DNA from: Protopterus annectens
Lineage: Eukaryota > Chordata > Ceratodontiformes > Protopteridae
Direction of reading: 5' to 3'
Assembly (NCBI RefSeq): GCF_019279795.1
Contig: NC_056745.1
Coordinates: 504,279,250-504,343,249, forward strand
DNA: 64,000 bases
Shown: one piece after another, positions 34,116 to 44,433 of the stretch
Position numbering within the stretch: position 1 is the stretch's first letter
Layout: the number at the start of each line of letters is the position of its first letter
The notes under the pieces: generated by a model
What the model was told of the DNA's origin: nothing
Database searches by the model: none
The model's input: only the letters and a program-made list of their open reading frames with translations
Position numbers and translations under genes: made by a program

Positions 34116-35572
34116 ACAGTTCTATATCTGGGCTCCCACATTTGCTTGTCAACATGTTGAAAATCTTTGGTTCCAGTTTCCACTCGTGTGGGTCCATGAG
34201 GTTTCTGCTTAGTTCGTCTGCCAGTGTATTCAGTTTTCCTGGCAGGAATTGAGCTTGCAGATGCACTTGGTAGCTCAGGGCTGTGTTCCACAATACCATG
34301 GCTAGTCTGCAGAGGGGGTAAGAATGTGTACCTCCCTGCTTGTTTATGTACCACATAACAGTGTTGTTGTCTGTCTTTACCATTAATTGTCCTGGAAGAA
34401 TGTGGTCCTTGAAGGCTGTCAGAGCATTCTGTAAAGCTAACATTTCTTTTTGACTGATATGCAGGTGCATTTGATTTGGGTTCCATTTGCTTGAATGCAC
34501 TTCCCTGCCAGGTGAGCCCCCCCCCCCCCCATGCATAGTTTGATGCGCCTGTTTGGTTTTGGGCGGCAGGGGGTAGTGTGAATGGTAGTCCCTTGTTTTG
34601 GTGGCAGGCCTCTGCCCACCAAAGAAACTCTAGGCGTAGGCAAGGTATGATAGGAATCATTGCTTCTAGATCCTGAGAATGTTGACACCATAGGCTTTTT
34701 AAGATACCATTGTAGTTTCCTCATATGCAGTCTTGCATATGGAATTAGAAGAATGCAGGAGGCCACGAACCCCAAGGCTTGTAGTATTTGCCTTGCAGAT
34801 AGCAGGATTTTGTGGCCACTTGTATGAAGTAGGTTGTCAAATGAATTTGTTTCTCTGGTGTGAGGAAAGCTATCTGGGAAGTTGTATTCAAGCGTGCTCC
34901 CAGGAATATAATTTGTTGGCAGGGTACCAGATGTGATTTATTTTTGTTTATGGTGTACCCCAGACAAGTTGGCACCCTTTGTACAAAGGCCAGATGATTC
35001 AAAAGTACGTCCTGGCTTTCTACCTGAATTAAACAATTGTCAAGGTTTGGGTATATTTGAATATTTCTTTGCCTGCAAAATGCAATGACTGGAGCTAGGC
35101 ACTTTGTGAATACCCTGGGTGCAGTAGATAAGCCAAAGGGCAATGCAGAGAACTGATAGTGTGTGTAGCCTCCTTTGAAGCATAGGTATCTTCTGTAGGA
35201 TTCCCTGATTGGGATGTGCAGGTATGCTTCCTTTAAATATAGTGTTGCCAACCAGATGTCTTTGCCTAGCATAGGGAGCAACTGGTGATGAGTCAGCATC
35301 TTGAATTTTGGAATCACCAAAAAGGTGTTTAGAGTGGACATGTCCAGGATAGGATGCCATGAAATGTCTTTTCTTGGTACCAGGAAAAAGTCTTGAGTAG
35401 AAACCTTGTCCCTTTTCCTCTTCTGGTACCAACTGAATAGCCCCCATGCTTAAAAGAGAAAGTACTTGCTTTTGGGCCTCTGCCCACTGATTTGGGGGTA
35501 GATCCGGCCATCCTCTTGGTGTTGGTAACGTGTGGAAGTGAAATCTGTATCCCTGGGATACTATATTTAGAA
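33788..35572 (-). pseudogene. A1 RT-RNase H-methyltransferase-like ORF
   Basis: RT at 34745-35341 carries PFGLSTAPRVFTKCLAP, but the catalytic box reads YPNLDNCLIQ: the second Asp of LDD is Asn, so polymerase activity should be lost. RNase H (KTDNNTVMWYINKQGGTHSY) is at 34009-34536. The methyltransferase-like segment (PHEWKLEPKIFNML...ELFASPQNYQLDKL) follows. A run of about 15 C at 34509-34524 breaks the frame at the RNase H entry. The ORF start is cut off by A2 at 35573. Confidence 0.85.
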
Positions 35573-35617
35573 AGTACAGTTGTGTACCTACCATAAATGC
35601 AGATGTTCGAGTGTATT

Positions 35618-35784
35618 CACTGTTGCAGTCATTACACTTGGGTTATCCTGCTGGCAGGCTACCCGTAGTCGGCCTGAATTCCAAAGTCCTGGTCCGGCGT
35701 TGGTTGTTGTCGCCTCTTCCCTGATGTCAGTGCGCCAGGGGTATAAAATATGCAGCCGATGCCATTTTCTTCTGTTTTTCTTGC
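35618..35784. repeat. A2 left inverted terminal repeat
   Basis: Inverse of 40973-41140. TATAAAA at 35742-35748 points inward. The CRE-type site is altered to TGATGTCA. Confidence 0.9.
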
Positions 35785-35958
35785 TCCAGATGTCAGGCGC
35801 CCCCAAAAGGGTAGGCTAAAAATTCTGCTCATAAAAAAGCATGTACTAACAAACATTACCCTTCATCTACAAGCAAATACACCACATAGGTTGTATAGAA
35901 TAGAGAAGTACAGATAAGTTCTAGCAATGAAAGGGGGATGGAGGGAGGGTAACCTGGA

Positions 35959-36045
35959 CTGCAACAGTGAATACACTCGAACATCTACATTTATGGTAGG
36001 TACACAACTGTACTATGTTCATCGTGTTTCACTGTTGCAGTCATT
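35959..36045. repeat. A2 internal complementary region
   Basis: Complement of the left terminus to 36014 (CACAACTGTACT), then of the right terminus from 36015 (ATGTTCATCGTGTTTCACTG). The ATCG variant matches this element's own right end (GATGAACAT), showing that the region and the end share a template. Confidence 0.88.
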
Positions 36046-36087
36046 ACACTTGGGTTGAATCCCAAAGCTGAGGAAGGGTGGCTGGGC

Positions 36088-37287
36088 CTAGATAGAATTA
36101 GGAGTGGCTATGAGGCCCTGCAGAACTGCAGTGACGAAGCCTGTTCTGGATTTAGAGTAAAGAGGTAAGTGGTAGTGCTTTGTAAAAGTGTGCACTGAAG
36201 TCCAAGTTGCAACCTCCAAAATGTCCTTGGTTGGTACTCCTCTCAGGAAGGCTGCTGAAGTGGCTGCTGCTCTGGTTGAATGTGGCCTAATGCCCTTAGG
36301 CACTGATTTGCCATGTTGTGAATAGCAGAAACGAATGCAGTGTCCTATCCATTTTGAAATAGTCTGCTTTGAAATGGCATTTCCTTGCGATCCTGCAGCA
36401 TATGCCACTAAGAGCTGTGCAGTCTTTCTGAAGGCTTTAGTTTTGTCCAAGTAGAAGCGTAGCTGTCTGTGTATGTCCATGTATGTCCAAAGAATGTAGA
36501 AGTCTCTCCCCCCTTATTCTGTGGGTTTGGATAAAAGGTAGGCAAATGAATGGTTTGGTTAAGAGCCACACTGGACACTACCTTAGGCATAAATGTTGGG
36601 TTTGTCTGTAGCAAAACCCTGTCCGGATGGAAAAATAATAAAAGGTTCCACAGCCATTAGTGCCTGCAACTCCGAGACTCTTCTTGCCGAGGTTATTGCT
36701 AGGAGCAGAGCTGTTTTCCATAAATATTTTATGTCCACTGTAGTGGCTGGCTCAAAAGGAGGCAGTGTGAGTTTTTCAAAGACAAAATTGAGGTCCCATG
36801 CAGGTGGTGGAACCCTTCTTGGGGGTCTTATGTTTTTGGCCCTTCTGAGGTACTGCCTTAGCAGTGGATGTGAAAAAATAGGTGGATCCATATTGTAATG
36901 AGCTGAAATGGCAGAGGCATGGATCTTAATTGATGAGAAGGATAGGCCTTTGTCCAGCATCTCAGTTAGGTATTGTAAAATCTGAGGGATATTTGGTACT
37001 AGCGTGTCCATTCCTAGTGCCTGGTTCCAAGCACAGAATATCTTCCATTTTTCTGTATAAGGTTTTCTGGTGCTGGGCCTCCTGGCCTCCAAAATAACAT
37101 CCATAACTGCTTTAGAGAGAGGTGAGTTCTGATTGGTTACATTATCAGCCATGCAGCCAGATTTAGGGTTCTGAGTTGGCTGTGCAGGATCTGATTGTTT
37201 TGTTGGGTCAGCAAATGAGGAATCTGAGGCAATGTCCAGGCTGGGCCTTGAGACAAGCTCTTTAGGATTGGGTACCAGTGCTGGCAT
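36088..37287 (-). pseudogene. A2 tyrosine recombinase, one frameshift
   Basis: 36583-37287 holds the core-binding domain (RRPSTRKPYTEKWKIFCAWN) and SARRVSELQALMAV with the first catalytic Arg. 36088-36480 holds the PHSTRAAATSAAF His-x-x-Arg box and TWTSVHTFTKHYHLPLY with the Tyr. Between them a direct 10-bp duplication (GTATGTCCAT twice near 36473-36492) shifts the frame. All catalytic residues are otherwise visible. The function is integration of circular cDNA. Confidence 0.88.
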
Positions 37288-37289
37288 GG

Positions 37290-38816
37290 CTAGTCTGGGG
37301 CAATCAGTATCATTTTTGGCTTCTCTTGTCTGACCTTTAGGAGTACCTTAGGGAGGAGAGGTAGTGGAGGAAAGGCATATACTGTAAGGGTTTTCCAGCT
37401 GAATGATAGGGCATCCACTTTCCATGCTTGTTTGTGATAAGTCCTTGTGCAGAATCTCTGTAGTTGGCAGCTGTGCGGGGAGGCAAACAGATCTATGTCT
37501 AGGCATCCCCATTTCCTTGTTATCATGTTGAAGATTTGTGGATCTAGTTTCCACTCATGAGGATCTTTGAGATTTCTGCTTAGTTCGTCTGCCAGAGTAT
37601 TTGTTTTTCCTGGCAGGAATTGTGCTTGCAGGTGTACTTGATAATTCAATGCTGTGTTCCACAAAGTCATGGCTTGTCTGCAGAGGGGGTAGGAATGTGT
37701 GCCTCCCTGCTTGTTTATATACCACATGACTGTAGTATTGTCCGTCTTTACCAGCAGTTGTCCTAGATGAAGTAGATCCTTGAAGGCTGTCAGGGCATTC
37801 TGAACAGCTAGCATCTCTTTTATTGATATGAAGATGCATTTGGCTTGCTGGCCATGCTCCCTGAATATATTTTCCTGCCATGTGGGCCCCCCAGGCATAA
37901 TCTGATGCATCTGTTGTTAGTGTCTGCCTGGCCGTGGGTAGAGTGAATGGCTGTCCCTTGTTGTGGTGACAGGCCTGTGCCCACCATCGAAACTCCTGTT
38001 GCAGGCAGGGAATTAGGGTAATTAATGTTTCCAGGCTGTGGCAATGTTGAGTCCAAACACTTTTCAGATACCATTGTAGTTTCCTCATATGCAGTCTTGC
38101 ATATGGAATTAGTAGAATGCAGGATGCCATGAAGCCCAAAGCCTGCAGAATTTTTCTTGCAGATAACTGGGTCTTTGTTGCCAACATTTTGAAGTAAGAA
38201 GTCAGTTGTCTTTGTTTCTCTGGCGTGAGACAATCCATCTGGGGCAGTTGTATTTAAGCTTGCACACAGGAATATTATCTCTTGAGAGGGCACTAGTTTT
38301 GATTTCTTTTTGTTTACCGTGTACCCTAGGTAAATTAGTAATCTTTGTACAAACGCCAGATGTCTCAGTAGAATGTCTTTGTTCTCTGCTTGAATAAGGC
38401 AGTCGTCCAACTAAGGGTATATTTGAATTCCCCTTTGTCTGCAGAAAGCAATTACTGGTGCCAGGTATTCTGTGAAGACCCTGGGTGCAGTAGATAAACC
38501 AAAGAGCAGTGCAGAGAATTGGTAGTGCATTGATCCAGCTATGAATCTGAGGTATCGTCTGCAAGATTGTCTGATTGGGACATGCAGATATGCCTCTTTT
38601 AAGTCCAAAGTTACAAGCCAAGCCTTCTTGCCCAGCATGGGCAGAAGCTGCTGCAGAGTCAACATTTTGAATTTTGGATAGTCCAGAAAAGTGTTTAGAA
38701 CAGACAGGTCCAGAATTGGTCTCCATGCTTTGTCCTTTCTGGGTACCAGGAATAGTCGAGTAAAATCCTTGTCCCTGCTCTTGCTGTGGTACTCGCTGAA
38801 TGGCCCTCATGTCCAT
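37290..38816 (-). pseudogene. A2 RT-RNase H-methyltransferase-like ORF
   Basis: RT spans 38665-37820 with LDLKEAYLHVPI and LFGLSTAPRVFTEYLAP. An in-frame TAG at 38411-38413 stands just before LDDCLIQ, so the two catalytic Asp are retained but separated from the palm. RNase H (KTDNTTVMWYINKQGGTHSY) and the methyltransferase-like domain (PHEWKLDPQIFNMITRKWGC, DIDLFASPHSCQLQRF, YAFPPLPLL) are continuous at 37290-37910. A frame change lies between 37820 and 37910. Confidence 0.87.
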
Positions 38817-39099
38817 GAGGGATGTAACTTGCTTTTGTGCTTCTGCTCATTGATTTTGTGACAGGTCTGGCATACCTTTAGCCTTTGGCAGGGTGTGAAA
38901 GTGGAACTTGTAGCCCTGGGACACTATATTCAAGACCCATTTGTCCTGTGTGATTATATGCCAATTTTGTGAAAAAAGTGCTAGTTTTCCCCCTAAGGGG
39001 GCTGCCAAAAGATAAGTGCTTGATATTGGCAGAGGAAAGTCATTGGGACTGTTTTCTATATGGCTGTGATTGGTCTTCTCCGCTTTTGGAGGTAGAAGC

Positions 39100-40865
39100 A
39101 CCCCATTGTTTAGGCCTGTATGAGCCTTGGGGCTGGGCTCTTAGGGCATCTGTATCCACCTCTTTGTGGCCTGTCTTACACTGGAAAAGACAAATTCTTT
39201 GAAGGCCAGTTCCTGCTAAATCTGGGTGTTTGTACCTGTAAGAAATCCTTAACTGTCTGCATAGATTTCGCTTTATCCTCCATTTTCTTCAAGACCTCTT
39301 CTGCCTTAACACCAAACAAAGGTATCATGCTGTAAAGGAGCATCCAATAATTTTGCTTTAACATGATCAGGCAGATTTTGTTCCTTTAACCAAGCATGCC
39401 TTCTAATGACAGTACCCGTAACAGCGGCCCTGCAAGAGGCCTCCAGTGAATCAAAACCACACTGCAAAGTATGTTTTCCCACTTGTTTAGCTGCATGCAA
39501 TAAATCCTGCATTTCCTTGTTATCTGGACATTCAGAATTTGTCAACATTTTCTGTTTTAGCAGTGACATTAAATATTGCTGATATTTAAGCATATGAAAG
39601 TGACAATTCAAAGCCCTTACAGCCAAGGTAGCAGAAGTGTAAACTTTTTCCCCCCATCTGTCCAGTGCCCTAGAATCCCTATCAGAGGGGACAGGGTTTT
39701 TCGCAGTGGAAGCTTTGACCCCTTGGGACCCTGAGATATAGTTTCTGGGTCAGCAGCAGGGTTTTTATATAGAAATTTGTGGGAATCTGGAACCCTGTAG
39801 TATCTGTCTGGCTTAACCGGTGCAGGGGGTAAAGAGTCAGGAGACAGGCTGCACTCTGAAAATACATAATCTACTATGTCTAGAACAGGTAGAATAGCAA
39901 GAGGTCTGTGTTGAGGTAGTAAAAGAAAATCTCTGAGCCTTTTCTTAGATTCTAAGTAATCTTAGCTCTCGCAGTGAAAGGGCTCCCTCATGGTGTGAAG
40001 GGTTTCCCCAAAAGAATAATCCTCAGGAGGAGAGACTGAAGGAATAGACTCTTCAGCATAAGAATCCTCAAAGGGAGGAAGGGAGTATCCCTGCTCAGAG
40101 GAGGAGTCAGAGGAAATGAAAACCTGATCTGAAGATTCATATTCTGTCTCTTGCCTAGGCCTCAGAAGGGGGATGGGAGCCCCTGATCAAAGTAATTAGG
40201 TCTTTGGCCATTTTAAGCATCTGTGTTTTAGGCATGGAAGTCTGTGCAGGAGAATGCTGTACTTGTTTCTTTGTGTTTAGAGCTGCTTTAGTCTTTGCCT
40301 TTGAAGCTGAGGCTGGCTTAACATACAACTGTGTAGGATTGAAAACACCCTCAGAAGCCGATGCCTGCGCAGCAGCTCTGGACCCATCTGAGGGAATAGT
40401 TTCCGAGTGTCCAATACCTTGAGTATCCAGAGGCCTAGTCGGCTCCACGTGGGAGTCGGAAGCGGCCTGTGGCTCTGAGGTAGCGGGCATCAGGGGCTGC
40501 GAAAGCAGCTCACTGAGAACCGGCGAACCAGTGACTGGCCTAGCAGAGGCTTTGTCGGTTTTGGACCTCTGCTGCCTGTCCTTTTCCTTTTCCTTGCGCT
40601 TTTTATAAACTCCGGTCTTCGGCTGTTCCGATGGCATTATATAATTAAATCTTCGGCCAAAGTAATGAAAAGCAAAATCGTACCGACGCTTAATAGTGCG
40701 TTGGTTAAATCTAGCACAAAACCGACAGCTAGCAACGTCGTGGTCAGGGCCTAGGCAAGGAATACAGTAAGAATGAAAATCCTTATGAGGTATTTGCTTC
40801 CCGCAAGAAATACAATTGTTAAGTTTTTCTGACATCGTTCTGGAGCAAGGAAAAAGTTTCCCCAA
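39100..40865 (-). pseudogene. A2 ORF1 (gag-like)
   Basis: The N-terminal segment 40155-40865 (236 aa) has a Cys-rich head: CISCGKQ, CIPCLGPDHDVASCRFCARF, three C-x-x-C pairs suggesting zinc binding. A basic stretch (YKKRKEKEKDRQQRSKTDKA) and a Ser/Thr/Pro-rich linker follow. The C-terminal block 39176-39626 carries LQCGFDSLEASCRAAVTGTV and RHAWLKEQNLPDHVKAKL, conserved in A0 and A1. The middle (39682-40150) is acidic and broken. A structural role is inferred. Confidence 0.72.
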
Positions 40866-40972
40866 TGGGGTACTTAGCTTTAATGAAGACTTCGGATCTG
40901 AAATTCGGATTTGAAAATCTCAGGAGTCGGCTGACCAGCACTTGCGAACTGCTTTTGCTTCGGGCACCGCGT

Positions 40973-41140
40973 GGCAAGAAAGACTGAAGAAAATGGTGTC
41001 GGCTGCATCTTTTATACCCCTGACGCACTGACGTCAGGGAAGAGGTGACCGCAATCGATGCCGGACCAGGACTTTGGAATTCAGGCCGACTGCGGGTAGC
41101 CTGCCAGCAGGATAACCCAAGTGTAATGACTGCAGCAGTG
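40973..41140. repeat. A2 right inverted terminal repeat
   Basis: Inverse of 35618-35784, GTGGCAAGAAAGACTGAAGA to CTGCAGCAGTG, upstream of ORF1. Confidence 0.9.
41010..41036 (-). promoter_or_regulatory. A2 CRE-N12-TATA promoter
   Basis: TGACGTCA (41036-41029), 12 bases, TATAAAA (41016-41010) on the coding strand, about 145 bp upstream of the ORF1 start region. Inferred sense promoter. Confidence 0.65.
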
Positions 41141-41155
41141 AAACACGATGAACAT

Positions 41156-43075
41156 CCCATTTGTCTTGGATAATGAGTTCCCAGTTCTTTGCATGAAGAG
41201 CAATCTTTCCCCCCAAAGGGGCAGTTAGTTGAAAAGTGCTTGGAAGTTTTAAAAAGAAGTCATTGAGACAGTTTACCATAGGGGGGAGTTTTATTACTCC
41301 CAGATTTGGAAGTGGAGGTCCCACACTGCTTAGTCCTGTGTCTGAAGCCTGGGAGCTCTGCTGGATCTGGGTTTGGACTGAGAAGGTCTGGAAGAGGCAG
41401 GAAAAGACCAATTCTTGGAAGGCCAGTGCCTACTAAACCTTGGAGGTTGTACTTGTAAAAAAATCTTTAGCAGTTTGCAAAGATTTTGCTTTTTCCTCCA
41501 TCTTTTAAGAACTTCTTCTGCCTTGTTGCCAAACAGGCGGTCCTGGTTTAAGGGAGCATCCAGTAATTTTGCTTTAACATGATCTGGCAAGGATTGCTCC
41601 TTAAGCCAAGCATGCCTTCTAAGTATAGACCCAGTTACAGCAGCCCTGCAAGATGCCTCTAGTGAATCAAAACCACATTGCAAAGTATGTTTTCCAACTT
41701 GTTCAGCTGAGTGCAGTAAATCCTGTAAATCCTTATTTTCAGCACAACCCGGAATCAACATCGTTTTCTGTTTAAGCAATCCAATAATATGCTGCTGATA
41801 CTTTAACATAAGAAACTGGCAGTTTAAAGCCCTAATGGCCAAAGTTGCAGAAGTGTATACCTTCTTACCCCATCTATCCAGTGCCCTGGAATCTCTAACA
41901 GAGGGGGTAGGATTTTTGGCAGTAGTAGCTTTAATACCCTTGGGTCTCTGTGAAATGGTCTCAGGGTCCGCAGTACGATTTTTAAAAAGGATCTTGTGAG
42001 AGTCAGTGACCCTGTTTTATCTGTAAGGTTTTCTGGGAGCAGGAGGTAAAGAGTCAGTGGCCAAGCTAGATTCCGAAAAGGCATCATCAACAATGTGTAG
42101 TACAGGAGGTATGGCTAAAGGCCTGTGCTGGGGCAGTAGTAAGAAATCCCTAAGCCTCTTTTTAGAATCAGAGAAATCCTGACCTTCCCAACGAGAATGC
42201 TCCCTGAGAGTATGCAAGGTTTCACCAAAAGAGAAATCCTCTGGGGGAGAAGCAGAGGGAATAAAGTCCTTAACATCAGAATCCTCATAGGTAGATAAGA
42301 GTAAATCCTGGTCATCAGAGGAAACAGAAAATTCAGAATCCTGGTCAGAAGTATCATAAGCAAACTCAGTCCTAGGTCTCTTAGCGGGGGAAGGCTGGCT
42401 TTACCTGATTAAAGTAATAAGGTCTTCAGCCATTCTTATTTGTTTTTTAGGCATAGAGGCCTGACCATGCGGTCTGGGCATCAGTTTTCTAGGCATGGTA
42501 CATGTTTTAGGCCTTGAAGAAGAAGATGGCATCGGTTTAATATGCAAGTCAGTAGGCCTGAATACACCCTCAGAACCCAGTGCCTGCACAGCAGCTCCGA
42601 ACTCATCCAAGGTAGATACATCCGTAGGTTCCACAACTGAAGCATCTTGTGGCATACCGGACTCTGAGTGGGTCTCAGTAGAGGCCTGCAAATCTGAAGT
42701 AGCGGGTATCAGGGACTGCGAAAGCGCCTCACTGAGTACCGGTGACCTGGCGACTGGCTTAAGGAGAAGCATCGTTGGCAGCTTTGGATCTAGGCGGCCT
42801 GTCTCTGTCTTTATCTTTGCGTTTTTTCGGAATGTCGGTAGTCGGATGGCTTATTGAAGACATATCGGGATAATTGAACTGAGCACTGAAATATTTAGAA
42901 AGCGAAAATATACCGAAGATGGATAGTTCATGGTTTAAATAAGGCACAAAACCGACAGCGAGGTATATCATGGTCAGGGCCTAGGCAAGGAATAGAGTAC
43001 AAATGAAAATCTTTATGAGGTATTTGCTTTCTACAAGTAATGCAATTATTTACTTTTACTGACATCGGTTTAGAG
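41156..43075 (-). pseudogene. A1 ORF1 (gag-like), beyond A2
   Basis: Continuation of A1 past the inner insertion. The C-terminal block (41330-41842) holds LQCGFDSLEASCRAAVTGSI and RHAWLKEQSLPDHVKAKL. Acidic middle pieces lie at 41824-42363 and a Ser/Thr/Pro linker at 42401-42772. The Cys-rich head remnant near 42900-43075 is broken by stops. At least five frames are involved, more decayed than A2, consistent with greater age. Confidence 0.7.
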
Positions 43076-43155
43076 CAAGACAAAGTTTCCCCAACGAAAA
43101 TTTCAGGAGTCGGACGACCGGCACTTGCGAACTGCCTCTACTTCGGGCCCTGCAC

Positions 43156-43314
43156 GGCAAGAAAGACATGGTGTCGGCTGCATGTTTTATACCCCTGACG
43201 ACCTGACGTCATGGAAGAAGGGACAGCAACCGATGCAGGACCCAAGACTTTGTTAATCTGGCCGACTGAGGGCTACTGCAAGCTGATAACCCAAAAGTGA
43301 AGACTGCAACGCTG
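43156..43314. repeat. A1 right inverted terminal repeat
   Basis: Inverse of 32324-32489. Confidence 0.9.
43185..43211 (-). promoter_or_regulatory. A1 CRE-N12-TATA promoter
   Basis: TGACGTCA (43211-43204), 12 bases, TATAAAA (43191-43185) on the coding strand. Confidence 0.65.
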
Positions 43315-43329
43315 AAACACGAAGAACAT

Positions 43330-44350
43330 CTGCTTTCTCTTGGGGAAGAACAAGTGGATGACCTAGGAGAAGTTGTTCTGTGTGCAACCACCATGTCAGA
43401 TCCTTCCTGCAGGTGTTTGTTATAAAAATCTGATGAGACAAAGGAAGGTCTTACATTGACCATCGGGCAAATAACAGCCATTGAAGTATCCTCATGTATA
43501 GATGGGCTAGAGGAACTAATAGGATGGAGGAAGCCATAGTCCCTAGGACTTGAAGGACTACCTTGGCCTGAACTTTTTGCTTGTTTAGCAAGGATCTGAC
43601 TTGATTGCGTAGAGACTCTACTCTTTCTGTTGTTAGTCTTGCTGACATGGTGGTTGCACCTATCTCTGACCCTAAGAATACAATGTGCTGCGAAGGAGAT
43701 AAGGCTGATTTTTTTAGGCTGACTGTGATGCCTAGACTGGCGCACAAGGATAGCGTCTCGTTCCTGGTTCTGATGAGGTGATGCTTGGTGGCAGCAGTGA
43801 GGAGCCAGTCGTCTAGGTACAGAAACACCTGGAATCCTTGATGTCTCAGGTGAGCCATTACCACTGCCATGCATTTGGTTAACACTCTGGAGCTGTAGTG
43901 AGACCAAAGGGCAGTGTTCGGAACTGAAAATGACTGGCTCCCAGCTGGAAGCATAAGTGTCTCCTGGAACGCCTGTCCATTTTGATGTAGTAGTACACGT
44001 CCTGGAGATCTGTTGAGCACATCCAATTGTCTTTTCCAATAAAAGGGAGTATCGACTGCGGAGTGATCATTCGAAACTTCGATTTCTTTATGGACTTGTT
44101 GATCCTGCTGAGATCTAGAATTGATCTCCAGTCCCCTGTCTTTTTTGGAACTAAAAAGAATCGAGAGTAAGTTCCGGATCCTATTTGCTCTGTGGGGACT
44201 TCTTGGATTACTCTTTTTTGCAGCAAAGAGATGACATCTGATGTTGCTCGGTCTAGCTGAATGGGTGGTACGTCTGGTAGAGACTAGTTTGTTGGGGGTT
44301 CGGAAACAAAGGGAATCAGATAACCTCTGGATATTATCTTGTGTACCCAA
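43330..44350 (-). pseudogene. B reverse transcriptase segment
   Basis: Segment 43879-44226 starts in the RT fingers (FFLVPKKTGDWRSILDLSRI, MCSTDLQDVYYYIKMD, LPFGLTTAPEC). Segment 43451-44350, in another frame, gives VLTKCMAVVMAHLRHQGFQV and an intact YLDDWLLTAATKHH catalytic box. The frame changes near 43880-43920. The gene is interrupted at 43329 by A1; the RNase H part lies at 31512-32274. Confidence 0.85.
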
Positions 44351-44433
44351 CGATCTTGCGAGATGCTTAGCCAGGTGTTTGGGTACAGTGAAAGATGACC
44401 CCCGACTGCCTCCAGAGACAGTCAGGCAACCCC

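Larger units (their letters stand above)
35573..41155 (-). mobile_element. DIRS-like retrotransposon A2 (family A), innermost insertion
   Basis: About 5.58 kb, with left end AGTACAGTTGTG at 35573 and right end GAACAT at 41155. ITRs lie at 35618-35784 and 40973-41140, with the internal complementary region at 35959-36045. It interrupts A1 between ACTATATTTAGAA and CCCATTTGTCTTGG; the same place in A2 itself reads ACTATATTCAAGACCCATTT, so nothing was duplicated or lost. As the innermost element it is the youngest of the stack. Confidence 0.93.
32277..43329 (-). mobile_element. DIRS-like retrotransposon A1 (family A), inserted in B, split by A2
   Basis: Left end AGTACAGTTGTG at 32277, right end GAACAT at 43329. 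Removing A2 (35573-41155) leaves about 5.47 kb, matching A0 (5.46 kb). ITRs lie at 32324-32489 and 43156-43314, with the internal complementary region at 32651-32745. The flanks GCGTCCGGGGTCAAA and CTGCTTTCTCTTGG align without gap to the uninterrupted site in B' (near 60763-60795), so the insertion left no duplication and no loss. Confidence 0.92.

Noticed and set aside
16766-43314. Repeated GTTGCAGTCATCAC blocks as a possible CRISPR or satellite array
   Set aside because: They are the terminal repeats and internal complementary regions of separate DIRS copies, not regularly spaced units.
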